Shown here piece after piece: positions 51,029 through 59,743 of a stretch of 64,000 nucleotides of DNA. How positions within the stretch are numbered: the first letter of the stretch is position 1; the number at the start of each line of letters is the position of its first letter. Under the pieces are notes generated by a model that saw nothing but the letters and a program-made list of their open reading frames with translations, was not told the origin of the DNA and searched no databases. A program made the position numbers and the translations under genes. Origin of the DNA: UBA5109 sp038148755 (GTDB lineage: Bacteria > Pseudomonadota > Gammaproteobacteria > Pseudomonadales > Pseudohongiellaceae); contig JAYQWA010000003.1 of NCBI GenBank assembly GCA_038148755.1, positions 124,001 to 188,000 of the forward strand. The letters are read 5' to 3'.

Positions 51029-51760
51029 ATGCGGGCACAGATTTCAGTTTTATGCGGAGTCCTGTTTACAGTTCAAGCCGTTTTGGCACAGGCTGAATCA
51101 GCAACTGACTATATGCCTCTGATTACTGAGTACGTTTATAAAATAGAAAATATTTATGATGGCAACTGGGCATTTACCTACACGGTAGATGACAGGAAAG
51201 AAATGGAAACGCGTACGGTAAGACGGGATACCAGTCTGCCTTTCCTGCAAAGTGAGACTCTGCTTGCTGTTAACGGGTTGCCACCTACTCCAGAAAGACT
51301 GCAAAGACATGCCGAAAGAAGGCAGCGTGCATTCCAGCGCCGACAAAAAAATCAGAACCGACCGGTAGAAGATGAAGATGAGGGTAACGAACAGGAACGC
51401 TTTCTGGAGATGATCATTCCGCAAAGTGTGCATCTCATAAAGCAGGAAGGTGAATTGCTTTATCTGGGTTTTAAGGCAGACGAAGAAGGTCGCGAAAAAA
51501 TTTATGAAAATCTGCAGGGTATATTAATTCTTGATACGGAAGCAGAATACATCAAAGAGCTGCAGGTAAGGGTGACTGAAGCGTTTTCTCCTTTCCTGTT
51601 ATCAAAAATTGAGAGCGGCTTTTTCTCTTTGCGTTTTAATCTGATTGACGGCGTGCCGATGCAGTCAGAAATAACGTTTGAGCTGGCAGGTCATGCTTTT
51701 TTTATCAGAGATCTTGCTGAAGACCGCGAAGTTGTATGGAAAGACCTGGTAAGAATTTAA
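51029..51760 (+). CDS. Exported protein of unknown function
   Basis: 243 residues from ATG 51029, with AAAGG upstream, giving a clean Sec signal (ISVLCGVLFTVQAVLAQ); an in-frame GTG at 50999 adds ten residues. The mature part has YVYKIENIYDGNWAFTYTVD, an Arg/Gln-rich stretch (about 95-120: RHAERRQRAFQRRQKN), then LEMIIPQSVHLIKQEGEL and repeated beta-strand-like segments. No family recognised. It follows sseA closely. Confidence 0.75.
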   Translation: MRAQISVLCGVLFTVQAVLAQAESATDYMPLITEYVYKIENIYDGNWAFTYTVDDRKEMETRTVRRDTSLPFLQSETLLAVNGLPPTPERLQRHAERRQRAFQRRQKNQNRPVEDEDEGNEQERFLEMIIPQSVHLIKQEGELLYLGFKADEEGREKIYENLQGILILDTEAEYIKELQVRVTEAFSPFLLSKIESGFFSLRFNLIDGVPMQSEITFELAGHAFFIRDLAEDREVVWKDLVRI

Positions 51761-51826
51761 GTCTGCATCTGGCAGCAAGATGCCCCTATGAGGTAGGCAG
51801 CCATTAAAGGCATACATTATTTTGAG

Positions 51827-52705
51827 TTGGTTATGCTGGCTGCAGTCTGGGGCGCGTCATTTATGTTCATGCGTCTTGCCAGCCCTGAATTTGGACCAAT
51901 TTCGCTAATTGCGGTTCGCTTATTTATTTCAGCCATGGTTTTACTTCCTATACTGTTGCAGCGAAGAGAGATCAGTCTGATTCTGGCGAACTGGCACAAA
52001 TTTTTATGGACAGGTCTTGCGACTACTGCGCTGCCATTTACCCTATTCAGTTATGTGACCTTGTCGCTTACTGCAGGCAATACATCCTTGTTGAATGCAA
52101 CCGTACCCATGTTCAGTGCCATCATTGCCTGGTTCTGGCTTAAGGAAAAATTGACAGTCTTTGGTATAGCTGGCTTGATTATGGGCTTTCTTGGGGTGTT
52201 TATTTTAGCTTCACCCGAGGGTATGGGGGCGGGGTTTATCTTATTGCCGGTATTAGCGGCCTTATTCGCTGCAACCCTTTATGGTTATGGCAGCTGTTTC
52301 AGCAGATTGTATATGCAGGATTTCTCTTCCATGACAGTAACGGCAGGCTCGCAATTGTTTGCTGCATTGTTTATGTTGCCCTTTGGTATTTTTTTCTGGC
52401 CGGAAGCTTCGCCATCTAGCGCTTCATGGTTAAGTGCAATAGCCTTGGGTATATTCTGTACAGCGTTATCGCTGACATTTTTCTTTCACTTGCTGAAACA
52501 GATCGGAGTGGCAAATACAGTTTCTGTTGCTTACCTGATTCCGGTGTTCGGGATACTTTGGGGTTATATCTTTCTTGACGAAACGGTGACTTCAACTATG
52601 TTGATTGGTGGTGTTGGTATTTTTATTGGTATTGCGTTAACGACCAGTCCGCTGGGCAAAGCTGGCAAGGAAACATCGGGAATAAGCAAAAAAATAGCTG
52701 AATAA
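51827..52705 (+). CDS. EamA-family (DMT) transporter
   Basis: About 292 residues from TTG 51827. Ten hydrophobic helices in two EamA halves: AAVWGASFMFMRL, LTAGNTSLLNATVPMFSAII with FWLKEKLT in the first, and TVSVAYLIPVFGILWGYIFL with DETVT in the second. Exports or imports small metabolites; substrate unknown. The frame stays open to 51797, and an ATT at 51803 with GAGGT upstream would give IKGIHYFELVMLAAVWGA, closer to a normal first helix. This rare start cannot be settled here. Confidence 0.85.
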   Translation: MVMLAAVWGASFMFMRLASPEFGPISLIAVRLFISAMVLLPILLQRREISLILANWHKFLWTGLATTALPFTLFSYVTLSLTAGNTSLLNATVPMFSAIIAWFWLKEKLTVFGIAGLIMGFLGVFILASPEGMGAGFILLPVLAALFAATLYGYGSCFSRLYMQDFSSMTVTAGSQLFAALFMLPFGIFFWPEASPSSASWLSAIALGIFCTALSLTFFFHLLKQIGVANTVSVAYLIPVFGILWGYIFLDETVTSTMLIGGVGIFIGIALTTSPLGKAGKETSGISKKIAE

Positions 52706-52790
52706 AAACAGTTCTACTGGACAAAGACAGGCATGTTTTTATACAATGCTCGCTCAAGATGAGTGATCCTGAAGTGGAAAAAATTTTGAA

Positions 52791-52827
52791 AAAAGCGGAA
52801 AGAGTTTTGCTCTTTCCGCTTTTTTTT
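52791..52827 (+). terminator. Rho-independent terminator before carA
   Basis: Stem AGCGGAAAGAG with CTCTTTCCGCT around TTTTG (52794-52820), extended by A/T pairs and followed by T to 52827. It ends the EamA unit and separates it from carAB. Confidence 0.92.
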
Positions 52828-52940
52828 AACTATTTTTTTTGATTTAGCATTTTAAATGCGACTAATGCGTTTAGTCTTGCCACAGGCGCCACTCTCCCGA
52901 CTAAATTTAATTAACCTGCAATAAACTGAGGAAGTTTATT

Positions 52941-54116
52941 TTGCCTGCGAGCACTTACAAGTCAGCAATACTCGTTTTAGAAGATGGTTCGGTATTTCAT
53001 GGTAAGGCCATTGGCGCTGAAGGGATAACCACCGGAGAAGTTGTTTTTAATACCGCCATGACCGGTTACCAGGAAATCTTGACAGACCCTTCCTATGCGA
53101 AACAAATTGTCACATTGACTTATCCCCATATTGGTAATACCGGCACCACTGTCGAAGATAATGAGTCGGCAAATGTTTGGGCAGCGGGTCTGGTCATCCG
53201 TGATTTGCCCTTATTGGCCAGCAATTTCCGTAATCAGCAGAGCCTGGATGATTATTTACGGGAAAGAAATATTGTGGCCATTGCTGATATAGATACCCGT
53301 CGCTTGACCCGAATTCTCAGAGACAGAGGCGCAACCAATGGTTGTTTACTGGCTGGGAAAAGCGTTTCTGAAGATTTTGAGGCTGCAAAAGCTAAAGCCC
53401 TGCAAGCGGCGCAGGATTTCCCCGGCCTGGTCGGCATGGACCTTGCCAAGGAAGTGACTTGCGCGAGTACCTATGATTGGACTGAGGGCAGTTGGCAAAT
53501 AGGCCGGGAGATAGGGCAGGGATATAGTGGCGAGGTCCCGGCGGCTGAATACCATGTCGTTGCTTATGACTTTGGTGTTAAACGCAATATTTTACGCATG
53601 CTGCGAGACCGTGCCTGCAAGGTGACAGTTGTTCCTGCCAAGACGCCAGCCAGTGAAGTATTGGGCATGAATCCGGATGGTGTGTTTTTATCCAATGGGC
53701 CCGGAGACCCGGAGCCTTGTGATTATGCTATTCAGGCAATTAAAGAAATTCTGGAAACCGAGGTGCCGGTATTTGGCATCTGCCTCGGCCATCAGTTACT
53801 TGCATTAGCCAGTGGCGCGCAAACAGCGCATATGAAATTAGGGCATCATGGCGCCAATCATCCGGTGCAGGATAAAGAGCAAGGCCGAGTTTTTATTACC
53901 AGCCAGAATCATGGTTTTGCAGTTGATGAAGCCAGTTTGCCGGATAATCTGGTAGCAACACATCACTCCTTATTTGATGGCTCCTTGCAAGGAATTCATA
54001 GAACGGATAAGCCAGCTTTCGGTTTTCAGGGGCATCCTGAAGCCAGCCCCGGACCGCATGATATTGCCCCGGTGTTTGACCACTTTATTGAGTTAATGAG
54101 TAACAGAGTAAAATAA
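52941..54116 (+). CDS. carA: Carbamoyl-phosphate synthase small (glutaminase) subunit
   Basis: 391 residues from TTG 52941 with GAGGAAG 6 nt upstream. N-terminal part LVLEDGSVFHGKAIGA, FNTAMTGYQEILTDPSY. Class I amidotransferase domain: FLSNGPGDPEPC, the nucleophile Cys281 in VFGICLGHQLLALA, SQNHGFAVDE and GFQGHPEASPGP with the catalytic His-Glu. It supplies ammonia from glutamine to CarB for pyrimidines and arginine. carB begins 21 bp downstream. Confidence 0.97.
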   Translation: MPASTYKSAILVLEDGSVFHGKAIGAEGITTGEVVFNTAMTGYQEILTDPSYAKQIVTLTYPHIGNTGTTVEDNESANVWAAGLVIRDLPLLASNFRNQQSLDDYLRERNIVAIADIDTRRLTRILRDRGATNGCLLAGKSVSEDFEAAKAKALQAAQDFPGLVGMDLAKEVTCASTYDWTEGSWQIGREIGQGYSGEVPAAEYHVVAYDFGVKRNILRMLRDRACKVTVVPAKTPASEVLGMNPDGVFLSNGPGDPEPCDYAIQAIKEILETEVPVFGICLGHQLLALASGAQTAHMKLGHHGANHPVQDKEQGRVFITSQNHGFAVDEASLPDNLVATHHSLFDGSLQGIHRTDKPAFGFQGHPEASPGPHDIAPVFDHFIELMSNRVK

Positions 54117-54137
54117 TGCAAAGCAGCAAGAGAAAGA

Positions 54138-57100
54138 ATGCCTAAACGAACAGATATCAATAGTATTTTAATCATCGGTGCAGGTCCTATTGTCATTGGT
54201 CAGGCCTGTGAATTTGATTACTCCGGTGCGCAAGCCTGTCAAGCCTTGCGGGAAGAAGGCTACCGTATCATTCTGGTCAATTCGAATCCTGCAACCATCA
54301 TGACCGACCCTGGTATGGCGGATGCAACTTATATTGAACCGATAGAATGGAAAGTGATTGAGAAAATCATTGCCAAGGAAAAGCCTGATGCAATCCTGCC
54401 AACCATGGGGGGACAGACAGCATTGAACTGTGCTCTGGATCTGGATAAACATGGCGTGCTTAAAAAATATGGCGTGGAATTAATAGGGGCTAAAAAGCAC
54501 GCTATTGATAAAGCCGAAGACCGTGAATTATTTGATGACGCCATGATCGCCATTGGTCTTGAAACGCCAAAACACAGAATGGCACATAATCTGGAAGATG
54601 CACTTGAGGCGCAGAAAGAACTGGGTTTTCCATGCATTATCCGCCCGTCTTTTACGATGGGTGGCAGCGGTGGTGGAATCGCTTATAACAAGGAAGAGTT
54701 TGAAGAAATCTGTAAACGCGGGCTTGATCTCAGTCCAACCAACGAATTGTTGATTGATGAGTCACTTATCGGCTGGAAAGAATATGAACTCGAAGTCGTC
54801 AGAGATAAGAATGATAACTGTATTGTTGTCTGTACCATTGAAAACTTCGACCCTATGGGTGTCCATACCGGCGATTCAATTACGGTTGCACCTGCTCAGA
54901 CCCTGACAGATAAGGAATACCAGATTATGCGTAATGCCGCCATAGCGGTACTGCGGGAAATCGGTGTCGAGACTGGTGGCTCCAACGTGCAGTTTGGGGT
55001 CAATCCGAAAGATGGACGTCTGGTCGTTATTGAGATGAATCCGCGTGTATCACGTTCTTCAGCACTGGCATCAAAAGCTACCGGTTTTCCGATTGCCAGA
55101 GTTGCTGCGAAGTTGGCGGTGGGCTTCACTCTGGATGAATTAAGAAATGAAATTACTGGAGGTGTGACACCTGCTTCCTTTGAGCCGACAATTGATTATG
55201 TGGTCACTAAAATTCCACGTTTTACCTTCGAAAAATTTCCACAGGCGCCGGATCGTTTGACGACACAAATGAAATCTGTGGGTGAAGTGATGGCGATTGG
55301 GCGGACTTTTCAGGAGTCTATACAAAAAGCACTGCGTGGAATGGAAATAGGAATTAGTGGTTTTGATCCTGTGCATAATGTTGAATCCAGCGATGCTGAT
55401 AATATTTTGTTGCGCGAATTAAAAGAGGCGGGTTGTGATCGTATTCGTTATGTTGCCGATGCTTTCCGTCAGGGTATGACGGTTGAAGAGCTCTATGAGT
55501 ACACGGCAATAGATCGCTGGTTTCTGGTTCAGATTGAAGACATTATTCTGGAAGAAAAAGCCCTGGCGAATGGCAGTCTGGAAGACATGACTTATGATGA
55601 GCTGTATCGGCTCAAGCGCAAAGGTTTTTCGGATCAGCGTCTGGCTGCTATTTTAAATACCGCAGAAAAAGCCGTGCGTGATAAACGCCATGAACTGAAC
55701 ATACATCCAGTCTATAAACGTGTCGATACCTGCGCCGCGGAATTCCGTTCAACTACTGCCTATATGTATTCCACCTACGAAGAAGAATGCGAAGCTGATG
55801 TCAGTCAGCGAGAGAAAATAATTGTGCTTGGTGGCGGCCCTAACCGTATAGGACAGGGTATTGAATTCGATTATTGCTGTGTGCATGCCGCACTGGCCAT
55901 GCGAGAGATGGGCTATGAATCGATTATGGTTAACTGTAATCCTGAAACCGTATCAACGGATTTCAATATTTCGGACCGGCTGTATTTTGAACCCATCACG
56001 CTGGAAGACGTGCTGGAAATAGTCCATATCGAAAAACCCAAAGGTGTGATTGTACAGTTTGGTGGGCAGACACCATTAAAACTGGTCACCAGACTGGAAG
56101 AGCTTGGCGTGACTATTATCGGGACTTCTGCTGATGCAATTGACAGAGCGGAGGATCGTGAGCGCTTTCAGCAGATGATTCAAAAGCTAGGTTTGAAACA
56201 ACCACCCAATGCGACAGTGCGCAGTCTGGACCAGGCTATCAAGGAAGCTGAACTTATCGGTTACCCACTGGTGGTCAGACCATCCTATGTATTAGGAGGG
56301 CGCGCCATGGAAATTGTTTATAACGAAGCTGAGTTAAAACGCTATATTAACGATGCGGTTCAGGTGTCTAATGAAAGCCCGGTGTTGCTGGATTATTTTC
56401 TGAATTCAGCGATAGAAATGGATGTTGATGTCGTCAGTGATGGTAAACAGGTAGTGGTTGGTTCCATCATGCAGCATATTGAACAGGCTGGCGTACATTC
56501 AGGTGATTCGGCTTGTTCGCTACCGCCTTACAGTTTACCGATGGATGTGCAGAATCTTATCCGGGAACAATGCATCAAAATGGCCATTGAGTTGGGCGTT
56601 GTGGGTCTGATGAATGCACAGTTGGCCTATCAGGATGGTGAAATCTACATTATTGAAGTGAATCCGCGTGCTTCAAGAACGGTGCCTTTTGTTTCCAAAT
56701 GTATCGGCACCTCACTGGCAAAAATAGCTGCCAAGTGTATGGCGGGTTCAAGCCTGGAAGAACTCGGTTTTACCGAAGAGATAGTGCCGAGTTTCTATTC
56801 GGTAAAAGAAGCCATTTTTCCGTTTAATAAATTCCCCGGTGTTGACCCGATTCTTGGTCCTGAAATGAAATCTACCGGCGAAGTCATGGGAACGGGTGCG
56901 ACTTTTGCCGAGGCCTATTACAAATCCCAGAGCCTGGGCGAACAGAATATTGAAGCAGGTGGCAAGGTTTTTATCAGCGTCAGAGATGCCGATAAGCCTG
57001 AACTTGCTGACGTGGCAAAAAGATTTCATGAGCTTGGCTTTCAGCTGATTGCCACCAAGGGTAGTGCGAAGGTTATCGCCGAAGCAGGCCTGCCTGTTGA

Positions 57101-57359
57101 AAAAGTAAATAAAGTCATGGAAGGCCGCCCTCATATCGTTGATATGTTGAAAAATGATGAAATAGACCTTATCGTAAACACAACTGAAGGCAGGCAGGCG
57201 ATTGCCGACTCTGCAACTATTCGAAGCACAGCCCTGCGTCATAGTGTTTACTGCACCACTACAATAGCCAGCGCTAAAGCTGTGTGTGATGCTTTGGTGT
57301 TTGGTGGTGATATTTCGGTAAACAGTCTGCAAGACTTGACTGCCTCCTCCAGCCACTGA
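54138..57359 (+). CDS. carB: Carbamoyl-phosphate synthase large subunit
   Basis: 1073 residues. Two ATP-grasp halves: ILIIGAGPIVIGQACEFDYS / RPSFTMGGSGGG and IIVLGGGPNRIGQGIEFDY / RPSYVLGGRAMEIV, with VIEMNPRVSRSSALASKATG and IIEVNPRASRTVPFVSK. The C-terminal allosteric domain (MGS-like fold) has VFISVRDADKPELADVAKRF. It makes carbamoyl phosphate from bicarbonate, ammonia and two ATP. Full length and complete. Confidence 0.98.
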   Translation: MPKRTDINSILIIGAGPIVIGQACEFDYSGAQACQALREEGYRIILVNSNPATIMTDPGMADATYIEPIEWKVIEKIIAKEKPDAILPTMGGQTALNCALDLDKHGVLKKYGVELIGAKKHAIDKAEDRELFDDAMIAIGLETPKHRMAHNLEDALEAQKELGFPCIIRPSFTMGGSGGGIAYNKEEFEEICKRGLDLSPTNELLIDESLIGWKEYELEVVRDKNDNCIVVCTIENFDPMGVHTGDSITVAPAQTLTDKEYQIMRNAAIAVLREIGVETGGSNVQFGVNPKDGRLVVIEMNPRVSRSSALASKATGFPIARVAAKLAVGFTLDELRNEITGGVTPASFEPTIDYVVTKIPRFTFEKFPQAPDRLTTQMKSVGEVMAIGRTFQESIQKALRGMEIGISGFDPVHNVESSDADNILLRELKEAGCDRIRYVADAFRQGMTVEELYEYTAIDRWFLVQIEDIILEEKALANGSLEDMTYDELYRLKRKGFSDQRLAAILNTAEKAVRDKRHELNIHPVYKRVDTCAAEFRSTTAYMYSTYEEECEADVSQREKIIVLGGGPNRIGQGIEFDYCCVHAALAMREMGYESIMVNCNPETVSTDFNISDRLYFEPITLEDVLEIVHIEKPKGVIVQFGGQTPLKLVTRLEELGVTIIGTSADAIDRAEDRERFQQMIQKLGLKQPPNATVRSLDQAIKEAELIGYPLVVRPSYVLGGRAMEIVYNEAELKRYINDAVQVSNESPVLLDYFLNSAIEMDVDVVSDGKQVVVGSIMQHIEQAGVHSGDSACSLPPYSLPMDVQNLIREQCIKMAIELGVVGLMNAQLAYQDGEIYIIEVNPRASRTVPFVSKCIGTSLAKIAAKCMAGSSLEELGFTEEIVPSFYSVKEAIFPFNKFPGVDPILGPEMKSTGEVMGTGATFAEAYYKSQSLGEQNIEAGGKVFISVRDADKPELADVAKRFHELGFQLIATKGSAKVIAEAGLPVEKVNKVMEGRPHIVDMLKNDEIDLIVNTTEGRQAIADSATIRSTALRHSVYCTTTIASAKAVCDALVFGGDISVNSLQDLTASSSH

Positions 57360-57398
57360 GTAACAGCAAAAGATAGTCAGTAATTATTTAGGAATACC

Positions 57399-57875
57399 AT
57401 GAGAAAAGTGCCCATGACGGCCGGCGGTGCCGAAGCATTGAGAATTGAACTCAATGAATTAAAAACTGAAAGACGGCCTAAAATTGTACAGGCGATAGCT
57501 GAAGCGCGTGAACACGGCGACCTTAAAGAAAATGCTGAATATCATGCTGCCCGCGAGCAGCAAAGTTTCTGTGAAGGGCGTATTAAAGAAATTGAAGGCA
57601 AACTGGCTGATTCAGAGGTGATTGATATCACCAAGATTCCACACACTGGTAAAGTCATCTTTGGTGCGACAGTTACTTTATATAATCTGAATACTGAACA
57701 AAAGGTCACTTATCAGATTGTCGGAGAAGATGAAGCTGATGTAAAAAATAATAAAATTTCTGTGGGCTCACCTATTTCCCGTGCCATGATGGGGAAAAGT
57801 GAAGGCGATGAGATTGTCGTGAAGGCACCCAGCGGCGATATTGAATATGAAATTGAATCAGTACAGCATATTTAA
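57399..57875 (+). CDS. greA: Transcript cleavage factor GreA
   Basis: 158 residues. N-terminal coiled coil with PMTAGGAEALRIELNELK and the basic/acidic tip AREHGDLKENAEYHAARE; C-terminal FKBP-like domain with GATVTLYNLN, ISVGSPISRAMMGKSEGDE. It rescues stalled RNA polymerase by stimulating RNA cleavage. It follows carB by 39 bp, the usual order. Confidence 0.97.
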   Translation: MRKVPMTAGGAEALRIELNELKTERRPKIVQAIAEAREHGDLKENAEYHAAREQQSFCEGRIKEIEGKLADSEVIDITKIPHTGKVIFGATVTLYNLNTEQKVTYQIVGEDEADVKNNKISVGSPISRAMMGKSEGDEIVVKAPSGDIEYEIESVQHI

Positions 57876-57910
57876 GACACTGCTCTGCCGGTAAAACTCA
57901 GTAAATAAAA

Positions 57911-58384
57911 CTAGAACGCGAAGCCCAGTGCAATACCTGCGACAACGGCATTAGGGCCATGCTCGTGATAATCCCAATGCAATTGGGGGGAAATTGTAAA
58001 ATTTTCAATTTCGAATTCGTATAATCCACCTATGCGGGAAACCAGAACATTTTCATGATGTCTTCGCTCGTATCCAGGTCCTAACTGAAAGATGAGTCCA
58101 TTATTTAAATGGATATCAGCAACCGCCAGCGTAGTAACTGCATCCAGTTCACCATTAGCTTTTTCGACGACACCACCGAGGCCAAGCAATTGGTTGACCC
58201 GGTATTCATAATCAATACCCACAGTAAAATTATTACCTTCACCATCTACATGAGTGTCTGCCAGTAAAACTGAAAGGTGGTGTGGGCCGTGTATCAGATA
58301 TGATTCAGCTTGTATTTCATGTTCTTGTGCGAAAACACAAGGAGTAAGTAAGCAAGAAAGAGTAAGCCATTGTAGTAGGCGCAT
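57911..58384 (-). CDS. Small outer-membrane beta-barrel-like protein
   Basis: 157 residues, Sec signal ending PCVFAQ. The mature part alternates polar and hydrophobic residues in strands (NNFTVGIDYEYRVNQ, LGLGGVVEKA, IFQLGPGYERRHHE, SRIGGLYEFEI) and ends in Phe, the outer-membrane assembly signal. It is His-rich (HGPHH, RRHHEN, HWDYHEHG), which could bind metal. Probably an 8-stranded barrel. Not recognised further. Confidence 0.7.
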   Translation of the reverse strand: MRLLQWLTLSCLLTPCVFAQEHEIQAESYLIHGPHHLSVLLADTHVDGEGNNFTVGIDYEYRVNQLLGLGGVVEKANGELDAVTTLAVADIHLNNGLIFQLGPGYERRHHENVLVSRIGGLYEFEIENFTISPQLHWDYHEHGPNAVVAGIALGFAF

Positions 58385-58547
58385 GAAAGGTTATCCTTTT
58401 AACTTAGATTCATTCACTGACTAGTTGCAGACTTTCAGGATTGCTATTTTAGCAACAAATTAATTCTGGATTATAAGGCTATGATTATTCGAATTTTTTG
58501 GTTGGCGAGTAAGTATTCGTTACTTATTTAATATTTGAGATTAGACT

Positions 58548-58856
58548 TTACTGCTTATGGCGCAGGATGTTGGAAAGTTTCGCATTAGGCTTTTTGGCCA
58601 TTTTGTAAATCAAAGCAACATGCCCGATTAGCTGAACCAGTTCGGCATCCTGTTCCTTACAGATTTTTTCAACCAAGGCTTTTTTTTCATCCCTGTCACT
58701 GCTATGCACCTTAATCTTGATCAGTTCGTGGTCATTTAACGCGCGATCGATTTCTGCGTTAATATTGTCGCTGAGACCATTGGCAATAATGATAATAGGA
58801 GACAAGTGGTGACCTATACTGCGAAACTGTTTTAGCTGCTTATTATCCAGAGACAT
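58548..58856 (-). CDS. yhbY: RNA-binding protein YhbY (CRM domain)
   Basis: 102 residues. KQLKQFRSIGHHLSPIIIIA, GLSDNINAEIDRALNDHELIK, a KVHSSDRDEKKAL stretch and the GHVALIYKMA strand match YhbY. It binds pre-50S ribosomes. Its start overlaps by 2 bp the region upstream of the divergent rlmE, a conserved arrangement. AGGAT precedes the ATG. Confidence 0.95.
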   Translation of the reverse strand: MSLDNKQLKQFRSIGHHLSPIIIIANGLSDNINAEIDRALNDHELIKIKVHSSDRDEKKALVEKICKEQDAELVQLIGHVALIYKMAKKPNAKLSNILRHKQ

Positions 58857-58917
58857 GATCGAATATCCTGTAAATCATCTATTCTATCCAACTTCAGCTA
58901 ACTTAACTAAAAATTCA

Positions 58918-59553
58918 ATGACAAAAGTTAACAAGAATAAAAGCAAAAGCAGTCAGTCCTGGCTCAAGGAGCATAGGGAAGATGTTTATGTGCGTCAGTC
59001 CAAGGCAGATGGTTATCGCTCCAGAGCAGCGTATAAATTGCTGGAGCTCAACAAGAAAGACAAACTGTTCAGGAAAGGCATGACTGTTGTTGATCTGGGT
59101 GCTGCCCCTGGGGGCTGGTCACAGATTGCGGTCAAACTTGTGCAGCCCGGAGGCAAGGTAATTGCTACCGATATTCTTAATATGGAGGCCATTCCCGGAG
59201 TGGACTTTATACAGGGTGATTTTACTGAAAGCAGTTGTCTGGAAGAGCTTTTGCAATGCCTGGGAGATAGAGAGGTTGACCTTGTTATTTCTGATATGGC
59301 CCCCAATATAAGTGGTATGTCTGCAATTGATCAGCCCAGAGCCATGCATTTGATTGATTTGGCGGTAGATTTTGCTGAAACCAAACTGTGTCAGGGAGGC
59401 TCTCTGTTAATGAAAGTTTTCCAGGGAGAAGGCTTTGAAACTTTACTGAAACAACTCAGGGCTGATTACCAAAGTGTATTAAGCCGGAAGCCTGATGCCT
59501 CCAGGGCCCGATCTAAAGAAATTTACCTGCTGGCAAGGGGCAAGAAAGCCTAG
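58918..59553 (+). CDS. rlmE: 23S rRNA 2'-O-ribose U2552 methyltransferase RlmE (FtsJ/RrmJ)
   Basis: 211 residues from ATG 58918; the frame opens at 58855 but the first 21 residues do not fit the family and overlap yhbY's promoter. VDLGAAPGGWSQIAV is the SAM motif; the K-D-K-E set is in SRAAYKLLE, LVISDMAPNISG, LLMKVFQGEGF and SKEIYLLAR. It methylates U2552 on the 50S subunit and is heat-shock linked. ftsH follows. Confidence 0.95.
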   Translation: MTKVNKNKSKSSQSWLKEHREDVYVRQSKADGYRSRAAYKLLELNKKDKLFRKGMTVVDLGAAPGGWSQIAVKLVQPGGKVIATDILNMEAIPGVDFIQGDFTESSCLEELLQCLGDREVDLVISDMAPNISGMSAIDQPRAMHLIDLAVDFAETKLCQGGSLLMKVFQGEGFETLLKQLRADYQSVLSRKPDASRARSKEIYLLARGKKA

Positions 59554-59743
59554 AGTTAGTTCGCATAAAGGCCCTGAAATCACTGTAAATGGCGAACAAA
59601 GGTAGGAAAAATCGGCTTTTCATGCCAGAATGAAAGCGATAGTTACAGTATATTTAACACAATGAATTCACCAGACTTTCCTAAATTTATCGGGTTTAAG
59701 TGTTGGTAGACTTGGTAAAAAGAGAGGGAGGGAGTATAAGCTC

